Shown here in pieces: positions 6,646 through 11,900 of a DNA stretch of 11,900 bases. The stretch lies in assembly GCA_036377055.1 (NCBI GenBank), contig DASUZD010000254.1, forward strand, positions 1-11,900, in the 5' to 3' direction. Within the stretch, counting starts at the first letter, position 1. The number at the start of each line of letters is the position of its first letter. The notes under the pieces were generated by a model, which saw only the letters and a list, made by a program, of their open reading frames with translations, was not told where the DNA came from and made no database searches. The position numbers and the translations under genes are program-made. The stretch comes from DASUZD01 sp036377055 (GTDB taxonomy: Bacteria; Actinomycetota; Thermoleophilia; Gaiellales; Gaiellaceae).

Positions 6646-8105
6646 CTGAAGGCCTTGACCTCGTTCACGTGCGCCGTGTCGCTCCCGGGCGGGAGCTGCG
6701 TGATCCAGACGAGCACGTAGCGCACGGCCTTCGGCTGGAGCGGGATCGTCGTCGAGCTCTCGATCGTCCGCGTGGACGAGAGCGCGTCCGGGAAGGGCCC
6801 CTGGGCGCTGTCGCCGCCCCGGATCTGGACGTGCAAGCCAGGCGTGTCGGTCGCGAGCACGACCCGCCGCAGCGTCTTCGATCCGCCCGCGTCGAGGACG
6901 AAGCCGACGCCCGGCTTCTCGAGCTTCAGGTCGCGGTAATGCTCGGTGTCCCAATACGTGCCGGGATCCCCGTCGACCGCCTTGGACACCGACGAGGTGT
7001 GCTCCGCGCCGTCGCCCTGGGGGTCGTAGGAGCCCGCAGCCGTGAGCTTCACCGGGCTCAGCTTCGCCGGCGCAGCCGACCCGCCCGACCCGCCCCCGGC
7101 CGTCAGCGGACGGTCGGAGCCGCGAAGCGCCCAGAACGCCCCCGCGATCGCAGCCAGGAGCAGCAGCAAACCGACCGCGACGAGGGCGAGCGGCCAACGC
7201 CGCGGCGACCGCGCGACCCAGGGCCGGCTCTCTCGCAGCACGACGGGCGGCTGGATCAGCGTCGCGTCCTCGCCCGGCTCCGTGCCGAGCGCGGCGAGGC
7301 ACGCTTCCAGCTCGGACGCGAAGTCGTGCATCGACGCGTACCGGTCGGCGGGATCCTTCGCGAGCGCGCGGTCGACGGCGTTCGCGAGGCGTACGGGCAC
7401 GTCGGGCCGCAGGTCGAGGACGCTCGGCGGCGGCTCGGTCACGTGCTGCATCGCGACCGACACGAAGCTCTCGCCGGTGAACGGCACGTGCCCCGTCAGC
7501 AGCTCGAAGAGGACGACGCCGAGCGAGTACACGTCCGTCGCCGGCTCGACGTCGCCGCCGCTCGCCTGCTCGGGCGCGATGTAGCTCGAGGTCCCGAGGA
7601 CGGTCCCCGACCGCGTCACGCCCTGGACCTCGAGCGAGCGAGCGATCCCGAAGTCGGTCACCTTCGCCTGGCCGTCGCCGTTCAGGATCACGTTCTGCGG
7701 CTTCACGTCGCGATGGACGAGCCCGTTGTCGTGCGCGAACGCCAGTCCGCGCGCGACCTGGATCGCGAGCTCGAGCGCGCGCCGGACCGCCATCGGGCCG
7801 TCCTTCTCGAGACATTCCTTCAGCGTCTTGCCGTCGACGTACTCGAAGACGATGAACTGGCGTCCCTCCTCCTCGCCGCGGTCGATCACCGTGACGATGT
7901 TCGGGTGCGAGAGCTGCGCGACGGCGCGCGCCTCGCGGCGGAAGCGCTCGACGTACTCGTCGTCGGCCGTGTAGTGCTCGTGCAGGATCTTGAGCGCGAC
8001 GTCGCGCTCGAGCAGCGTGTCGCGCGCCCTGTAGACGCTCGACATTCCCCCCGAGCCGACGAGCTCGTCGAGCTCGTACCGGCCGCCGATCACCTCGCCA
8101 ATCAC
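6642..8105 (-). CDS. Transmembrane Ser/Thr protein kinase with extracellular discoidin-like (F5/8 type C) domain
   Basis: A second Hanks-type kinase, 487 residues. The kinase domain (about 10-270) has Gly loop GSGGMSSVY (17-25), ATP lysine K39 (VALKI), HRDVKPQN (131-138, catalytic D133), DFG (151-153) and APE (178-180). Activation-loop threonines T164, T169 and T172 are candidate phosphosites. One membrane helix lies near 304-326, then a Gly/Ser/Ala linker. The external part (about 352-487) is not PASTA. It contains DPQGDGAEH...AVDGDPGTYWDTEHY...KPGVGFVLDAG, the pattern of the discoidin-like domain also found at the C terminus of mycobacterial MviN/MurJ, so it may bind carbohydrate or another wall component (inference). 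The start is GTG at 8105, with no Shine-Dalgarno, 31 nt after the aminotransferase stop; the two are probably co-transcribed. The 3' end overlaps the opposing lipoprotein gene by 4 nt. Confidence 0.92.
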   Translation of the reverse strand: MIGEVIGGRYELDELVGSGGMSSVYRARDTLLERDVALKILHEHYTADDEYVERFRREARAVAQLSHPNIVTVIDRGEEEGRQFIVFEYVDGKTLKECLEKDGPMAVRRALELAIQVARGLAFAHDNGLVHRDVKPQNVILNGDGQAKVTDFGIARSLEVQGVTRSGTVLGTSSYIAPEQASGGDVEPATDVYSLGVVLFELLTGHVPFTGESFVSVAMQHVTEPPPSVLDLRPDVPVRLANAVDRALAKDPADRYASMHDFASELEACLAALGTEPGEDATLIQPPVVLRESRPWVARSPRRWPLALVAVGLLLLLAAIAGAFWALRGSDRPLTAGGGSGGSAAPAKLSPVKLTAAGSYDPQGDGAEHTSSVSKAVDGDPGTYWDTEHYRDLKLEKPGVGFVLDAGGSKTLRRVVLATDTPGLHVQIRGGDSAQGPFPDALSSTRTIESSTTIPLQPKAVRYVLVWITQLPPGSDTAHVNEVKAFS

Positions 8106-8136
8106 CGGCGAGGAATGTTCCCAAAGCTAGAGGGGC

Positions 8137-9459
8137 TTACGCCAGGGCAGCTTCCAGCGCCTCTTCCCAGACGCCCAAGGCCTCGTCGACCTCGGCGTCG
8201 GTGAGGACGAGGGGAGCGAGCACGCGGATGCAGTTCGAGTAGATGCCCGACTTGAGGAGCAGGAGGCCGCGAGCCGCCGCCGCGTCGGCGATCGCGGTCG
8301 CGAGCTCGGGCGCCGGGTCCTTCGTCGCCCGGTCGTGGACGAGCTCGATCGCGAGCATCATCCCGAGCCCGCGGACGTCGCCGATCGCGTCGAAACGCTC
8401 CTGCCAGTCGAGCATTCGCGCCCGCATCGTCTCGCCGAGGACCGCCGCCCGCGCGACGAGGCTTTCCTCCTCGAAGACGTCGAGGACCGCGCACGCAGCG
8501 GCCTGCGCGACGGGATTGCCGACGTAGGTGCCGCCGATCGCCGAGTCCGGCGGCGCGTCCATGATCGGCGCGCGTCCGATCACGCTCGAGAGCGGAAGAC
8601 CGGCGGCGATCGACTTCGCGACCGTCATCAGGTCGGGCTCGACGGCGTAGTGCTCGATCCCGAACATCTTCCCGGTCCGCCCGAAGCCCGTCTGCACCTC
8701 GTCGACGACGAGCACGATCCCGTTGTCGTCGCAGATCCGGCGAATGCCTTCGAGGAACTCCGACGGAGCGACCACGAAGCCGCCCTCGCCCTGTACAGGC
8801 TCGATCACGATAGCGGCCACCTGCTCGGCCGCGACCTGGGTTACGAGCGCTCGCTCGAGCGCGGCGAGCGCCTCGCGTGCCGTCGGCCCGCGGTAGTCGT
8901 GCGCGTACGGGACGCGGTAGACCTCGGGCGCGAACGGCCCGAGACCGGCCTTGTACGGGTGCGTCTTCGACGTCAGGCTCAGGGAGAGCAGGGTCCGGCC
9001 GTGGAAGCCGCCCTCGAAGGCGATCACCGCCGGGCGCTTCGTGTACGAGCGTGCGAACTTGATCGCGTTCTCGAGCGCCTCGGTGCCGGCGTTGAAGAAC
9101 GCGGCGCGCTTCGCGCCGGTGATCGGCGCGAGCTGCGTCAGCCGCTCGGCGAGGGACACGTAGATCTCGTACGGCACGATCGTGAAGTCGGTGTGGCTGA
9201 AGCGCTCGAGCTGCTCCTGCGCCGCGGCGACGACCTTCGGGTGCGAGTGCCCGACGTTGAGGCACCCGACGCCGCCGGTGAAGTCGATGAACGTGTTCCC
9301 GTCGACGTCGGTGAGGAGCGCGCCGCGCCCTTCCTCGATCACCACGGGCAGGTAGATCGAGAGCGGCTCGGCGACGACGCGCGCCTTCCGCTCGAGGATC
9401 TCCCGCGACCGCGGCCCCGGAATCTCGGTTCGGATGGAGATCGAGCGCGTCGTGGCCAC
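8137..9459 (-). CDS. gabT: Class III PLP-dependent aminotransferase, 4-aminobutyrate aminotransferase-like
   Basis: Transfers an omega-amino group (typically of GABA) to a keto acid such as 2-oxoglutarate; cytosolic. From GTG 9459 the protein is 440 residues, normal for GabT. Motifs: GCLNVGHSHPKV (65-76), AGTEALENAIKFAR (124-137, cofactor phosphate loop), FEGGFHGRT (148-156), IEPVQGEGGF (219-228), VVDEVQTGFGRTG (251-263, D253 near the PLP ring nitrogen), PLP lysine K282 in AKSIAAGLPLSSVIG and GGTYVGNP (309-316). The frame stays open upstream to 9588, but that extension is unlike the family; ATTRSISIRTEIPGPRS is a typical GabT beginning, so I chose 9459. A -10-like TAGTGT ends 7 nt before this GTG, suggesting a leaderless message. 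The class III fold is certain; the substrate (GABA versus 5-aminovalerate, ornithine or another omega-amine) is not. Confidence 0.9.
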   Translation of the reverse strand: MATTRSISIRTEIPGPRSREILERKARVVAEPLSIYLPVVIEEGRGALLTDVDGNTFIDFTGGVGCLNVGHSHPKVVAAAQEQLERFSHTDFTIVPYEIYVSLAERLTQLAPITGAKRAAFFNAGTEALENAIKFARSYTKRPAVIAFEGGFHGRTLLSLSLTSKTHPYKAGLGPFAPEVYRVPYAHDYRGPTAREALAALERALVTQVAAEQVAAIVIEPVQGEGGFVVAPSEFLEGIRRICDDNGIVLVVDEVQTGFGRTGKMFGIEHYAVEPDLMTVAKSIAAGLPLSSVIGRAPIMDAPPDSAIGGTYVGNPVAQAAACAVLDVFEEESLVARAAVLGETMRARMLDWQERFDAIGDVRGLGMMLAIELVHDRATKDPAPELATAIADAAAARGLLLLKSGIYSNCIRVLAPLVLTDAEVDEALGVWEEALEAALA

Positions 9460-9466
9460 GTATCGG

Positions 9467-9472
9467 ACACTA
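9467..9472 (-). promoter_or_regulatory. Possible -10 element (TAGTGT) for the aminotransferase-kinase unit
   Basis: On the minus strand TAGTGT fits TANNNT and is followed by 7 nt (CCGATAC) and the proposed GTG start, as expected for a leaderless transcript. No clear -35 hexamer is seen. It supports the 9459 start over the longer open frame. Confidence 0.4.
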
Positions 9473-9489
9473 CCGCAGGGACCACCCGT

Positions 9490-9515
9490 TGCATAGCTGC
9501 ATAGAGAACTTGCAG
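9490..9515. repeat. Short tandem and inverted repeats in the divergent promoter region
   Basis: TGCATAGC is followed directly by TGCATAGA (9490-9505), a tandem 8-mer with one mismatch. Overlapping it is an inverted repeat, CTGCA (9497-9501), 9-nt gap, TGCAG (9511-9515). It sits centrally in the 79-bp gap between the divergent aminotransferase and dcd genes, where a shared operator would be expected. No named regulator motif is recognised and short repeats can be fortuitous. Confidence 0.3.
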
Positions 9516-9526
9516 AAGCACGGCCG

Positions 9527-9532
9527 TAGAAT
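9527..9532 (+). promoter_or_regulatory. Possible -10 element (TAGAAT) for leaderless dcd transcript
   Basis: TAGAAT is close to the consensus TATAAT/TANNNT and ends 6 nt before the dcd GTG, so transcription would begin at or next to the start codon. No Shine-Dalgarno is present in this interval, consistent with leaderless initiation. No good -35 is found at the usual 16-18 nt spacing. Confidence 0.45.
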
Positions 9533-9538
9533 CGGCGC

Positions 9539-11149
9539 GTGGTCCTCTCCGATCGGACGATCAGGCGCCTGCTCGAGGAAGGCCGCATCGGAATCGAGCC
9601 TTACGACGAGTCGCTGCTCCAGCCGTCGAGCGTCGACGTGCGCGTCGACCGGTTCTTCCGCGTCTTCCACAACAACCGCTACCCGTTCATCGACGTGAAG
9701 CGCGAGCAGGAAGAACTCACGTCGCTGGTCGAGATCGACGACGAGACGCCGTTCATGCTCCACCCGGGCGAGTTCGTCCTCGGGTCGACGTTGGAGCGAG
9801 TCCGGCTCCCCGACGACCTCGTCGCAAGGCTCGAGGGGAAGGCGCTCGCGCTGGACACCGAGATCCCGACCACCGAGGGGTGGAAGGCGATGGCGGAGAT
9901 TCGGGTCGGCGACCTCGTGTTCGACGAGCGCGGTGTTCCGACTGTCGTCGTCGGCTCGACGCCTCCGATGGACGGCCAGCCGTGCCGGGAAGTCACGTTC
10001 TCCGACGGCACGACGGTGGTCTGCGACGCGTCGCACCAATGGGTCACGGTGGACAAGAATGGCCGCCGGTACGGTCGCCGGCGCGAAGCCGTGAGGACGA
10101 CGGCCGAGATCGAGCGGAGCCTGCTCGTCCGGGGCGAGCGGAACCATCAGGTGGCACTCGCAGATCCGGTCGAGTACCCGGCACGCGAGCTCCCCATCGA
10201 TCCATACATCCTCGGCGTGTGGCTCGGAGACGGGACGAGCACCAAAGCCGAGATCACGTGCGCCGACCCGGACATCCTCGTGCAGGTGTTCTTCTCCGGC
10301 TACGGCGTGGTCCGACAGGCGACACGACCACTCGTCTTCCGAGTCGGCGGCACGGGCCACACACGCGACGCCGTGACCGGGCAGTACGTTCGCAACGACT
10401 CGCTCTCGAGCAGGTTGCGTAACCTTGGCCTGCTGGGCGCGAAGCACGTTCCGGACGCGTATATGCGCGGTTCTGTCGCGCAGCGCCAGGCGCTCCTCGA
10501 AGGCCTGATGGACACCGACGGGTATGTCGACACGTACGGCCGCTGCGACCTGACGACCGTGAGGGAGCCGCTCGCAGGCCAATTCTGCGAACTCGTTGCA
10601 AGCCTGGGCTTCCGGCCGACGCTCGCACGGAAGCGCGCGATGCTGAACGGGGTCGACTGCGGGCCGAAGTTCGAGGTTCAGTTCACGCCGGACCGGCCGG
10701 TCTTCCGCGTCCGTAGGAAACTCGCTCGCCAGAAGCAAGCCGGCCGCTTCCACCGTTTCCGGGCCATCGCCGCCGTCCGCACCGTAGAGAGCGTTCCGGT
10801 GCGATGCATCGAGATCTCGTCGCCGCGCGGCCTCTATCTCGCGACGCGTTCGTACATCCCGACGCACAACAGCAGCCTCGGACGGCTCGGCCTTCTGATC
10901 CACTCCACCGCGGGGTTCATCGACCCCGGGTGGGACGGGCATGTGACGCTCGAGCTCTCCAACGTCGCGAACCTGCCGATCACGATCTACCACGGGATGA
11001 AGATCGGGCAGCTCTCGTTCGTGCAGCTGACCGAGGCGGCTGAGTCGCCGTACGGAAGCGGCATGCTCGGGTCGAAGTACCAGGGCCAGCAAGGCCCGAC
11101 GCCGAGCCGCTACTGGCAGAACTTCGCCGACGCCCAGGCGCGCCGATGA
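9539..11149 (+). CDS. dcd: Bifunctional dCTP deaminase/dUTPase precursor interrupted by an intein
   Basis: Dcd deaminates dCTP; the mycobacterial type also hydrolyses the dUTP formed, giving dUMP for thymidylate synthesis. The 536-residue frame is an N-extein (1-101), an intein (102-444) and a C-extein (445-536). Joined exteins give 193 residues, close to the roughly 190 of Mycobacterium tuberculosis Dcd, and read like it: SDRTIRR, LLQPSSVDVR, HPGEFVLGSTLE, RLEGK/SSLGRLGLL, HSTAGFIDPG, TLELSNVANLPI, SKYQGQQGPTPSR. In mature numbering the catalytic set S102, R106, A115, D119 and E129 is complete. Until splicing, the RLEGK and SSLGR halves of the active site are separated, so the precursor should be inactive. 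The start is GTG with no Shine-Dalgarno; MVLSDR matches the family start. The 3' end overlaps the SDR gene by ATGA. No frameshift or internal stop was found, so this is not a pseudogene. Confidence 0.95.
   Translation: MVLSDRTIRRLLEEGRIGIEPYDESLLQPSSVDVRVDRFFRVFHNNRYPFIDVKREQEELTSLVEIDDETPFMLHPGEFVLGSTLERVRLPDDLVARLEGKALALDTEIPTTEGWKAMAEIRVGDLVFDERGVPTVVVGSTPPMDGQPCREVTFSDGTTVVCDASHQWVTVDKNGRRYGRRREAVRTTAEIERSLLVRGERNHQVALADPVEYPARELPIDPYILGVWLGDGTSTKAEITCADPDILVQVFFSGYGVVRQATRPLVFRVGGTGHTRDAVTGQYVRNDSLSSRLRNLGLLGAKHVPDAYMRGSVAQRQALLEGLMDTDGYVDTYGRCDLTTVREPLAGQFCELVASLGFRPTLARKRAMLNGVDCGPKFEVQFTPDRPVFRVRRKLARQKQAGRFHRFRAIAAVRTVESVPVRCIEISSPRGLYLATRSYIPTHNSSLGRLGLLIHSTAGFIDPGWDGHVTLELSNVANLPITIYHGMKIGQLSFVQLTEAAESPYGSGMLGSKYQGQQGPTPSRYWQNFADAQARR
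9842..10870 (+). mobile_element. Class 3-type intein with LAGLIDADG homing endonuclease, inserted in Dcd
   Basis: A self-splicing protein element of 343 residues (precursor 102-444). Block A is ALALDTEIPTTEGW (102-115) then IRVGDLVFDERG; residue 1 is Ala, not Cys or Ser. Block B is FSDGTTVVCDASHQW with H166 and W168. Block F is VPVRCIEISSPRGLYLA with C423. Block G is YIPTHN/S with T442, H443 and N444, followed by S445 as +1. W168, C423 and T442 form the Trp-Cys-Thr set that defines class 3 inteins, in which the block F Cys starts splicing in place of residue 1. A dodecapeptide (LAGLIDADG) endonuclease lies between: ILGVWLGDGT (D231) and LLEGLMDTDG (D327), both acidic residues kept. Codon third positions are slightly richer in A/T than in the exteins (17 of the first 123 codons, against 8/101 and 7/92). 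Class assignment rests on motif reading, not on a splicing test. Confidence 0.93.
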
Positions 11150-11900
11150 TCCTCGTCACCGGAGGCACCGGCTTCGTCGGGCCGAAGATCGTCCACGAGC
11201 TGCGCGCGCGGGAGCACGATGTCCGCTGCCTCGTCCGCGACACCCTCCGGGGCTCCAAGCTCACGGCCTGGGGCTGCGAGCTGGCCGTCGGGGACATGAC
11301 AGACGCGGCGAGCCTCCGCGCGGCCGTCGAGGGGTGCGACACCGTCGTCCATCTGGTCGCCATCCGCGACGGCCGCCGCGAGGAGTTCGAGCGGCTCATG
11401 GAGCAGGGCACCCGCGATCTCGTCGCGGCCGCGAAGGAAGGGGGCGTGGCCCGATTCGTCTTGATGAGCGCGCTCGGTACGACAGCGGAGACGCGGAATC
11501 TCGTCCCGTACTTCCACGCGAAGTGGGAGATGGAGCAGACGCTCAAGGCGTCAGGGCTCGAGCACGTCATCTTCCGGCCGAGCTTCGTCTTCGGCCGCGA
11601 CGGCGGGATCCTCAAGAGCTTCAAGCGGATCGCGCGCCTCTCGCCCGTGACGCCGATCCCCGGCGCGGGCCAGCAGCGGATCCAGCCGATCTGGGTCGAG
11701 GACGTCGCGGCGTACTTTGCAGGCGGGGTCGAGAAGCCTGAGGCAGCGAACCGAACGTTCGAGCTCGGCGGGCCCGACGTCGTCACCTGGGACGAGCTCT
11801 GGACACGGCTGAAGCGCACGCTGCGCGTCCGCCGGCCGACGCTGCACGTGCCGATGGGCGTGATGCGCGTCCAGGCGCTCGCCCTCGAGCGGCTCCCGAA
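11146..11900 (+). CDS. NAD(P)-binding atypical SDR / epimerase-like protein, NDUFA9-like (3' partial)
   Basis: Rossmann-fold protein of the extended/atypical short-chain dehydrogenase group. The first 251 residues are visible and the frame runs off the window end. The nucleotide-binding loop is TGGTGFVG (5-12, GxxGxxG), followed by VRCLVRD (26-32), the acidic GDMTD (49-53) and the CDTVVHL strand (64-70). RFVLMSALG (103-111) and YFHAK (Y122, K126; the YxxxK pair) occupy the active-site positions, then VIFRPSFVFG (141-150) and PIWVEDVA (181-188). This arrangement, with the FELGGPDVVTWDEL end (205-218), resembles NDUFA9-like atypical SDRs and NAD-dependent epimerases; substrate is unknown. It begins at ATG 11146, overlapping the dcd stop by ATGA, so it is translationally coupled to dcd, though no functional link to nucleotide metabolism is evident. 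Confidence 0.88.
   Translation, partial: MILVTGGTGFVGPKIVHELRAREHDVRCLVRDTLRGSKLTAWGCELAVGDMTDAASLRAAVEGCDTVVHLVAIRDGRREEFERLMEQGTRDLVAAAKEGGVARFVLMSALGTTAETRNLVPYFHAKWEMEQTLKASGLEHVIFRPSFVFGRDGGILKSFKRIARLSPVTPIPGAGQQRIQPIWVEDVAAYFAGGVEKPEAANRTFELGGPDVVTWDELWTRLKRTLRVRRPTLHVPMGVMRVQALALERLP

Noticed and set aside
6600..6700. Rho-independent terminator between the convergent genes
   Set aside because: The stops overlap and no GC hairpin followed by a T-run is visible on either strand.
6097..8124. Minus-strand open frame overlapping the discoidin kinase and the lipoprotein gene
   Set aside because: Composition-biased translation with no family motif; the kinase in the neighbouring frame has all Hanks motifs.
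5703..8204. Very long plus-strand open frame (about 833 codons) across the lipoprotein and kinase genes
   Set aside because: Low-complexity Arg/Pro/Ala translation without motifs; it crosses two well-supported genes in wrong frames.
9460..9588. Longer aminotransferase start at 9588
   Set aside because: The extra 43 residues are Ser/Arg-rich, unlike the family, and would cross the dcd promoter and overlap the dcd start. The typical GabT beginning and a -10-like box support 9459.
9539..11149. dcd as a gene broken by an insertion
   Set aside because: The 1029-nt insert is in frame, stop-free and has complete splicing motifs at exact junctions, so it is an intein, not a disruption.
1..11900. 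tRNA, rRNA, CRISPR array, insertion sequence or phage genes
   Set aside because: Nothing resembling these was seen; apart from the intein, no mobile element or array of direct repeats is present.

Overview
This is a gene-dense, high-GC window with almost no non-coding DNA. It looks like a chromosomal segment of an actinobacterium. The rodA-pbpA-pknB order, a PASTA-type PknB, a mycobacterial-type bifunctional dCTP deaminase/dUTPase and starts without Shine-Dalgarno sequences all fit. A deep-branching soil lineage such as Thermoleophilia is my guess, based on general impression only.

Region 1 (1-6645, + strand) is a cell-wall and growth-control operon. It runs: rodA (SEDS glycan polymerase, 5' end outside the window), pbpA (class B transpeptidase, ATGA overlap), pknB (Ser/Thr kinase with four PASTA repeats), ddl (D-Ala-D-Ala ligase, GTGA overlap) and an unrecognised lipoprotein 4 nt later. 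Together these polymerise and cross-link glycan, sense muropeptides and make the D-Ala-D-Ala precursor.

Region 2 (6642-9459, - strand) is a two-gene unit: a GabT-like class III aminotransferase followed 31 nt later by a second transmembrane Ser/Thr kinase. This kinase has an external discoidin-like domain instead of PASTA repeats. It converges on the lipoprotein gene so tightly that both stop codons lie in one CTAG tetramer.

Region 3 (9539-11900, + strand) diverges from region 2 across a 79-bp spacer. It contains dcd, overlapping by ATGA an NDUFA9-like SDR/epimerase gene that runs off the end.

The most notable feature is a 343-residue intein inside Dcd. It lacks an N-terminal Cys/Ser nucleophile and carries the Trp-Cys-Thr residues of class 3 inteins plus an apparently intact two-motif LAGLIDADG endonuclease. 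It sits directly before the catalytic serine, so the splicing +1 residue is also the enzyme's active-site Ser102. Splicing would give a 193-residue Dcd close to the usual length. Other points of interest are the discoidin-tailed kinase, a palindrome inside ddl at a point where the protein seems expanded, and TANNNT hexamers 6-7 nt before three start codons that suggest leaderless mRNAs.
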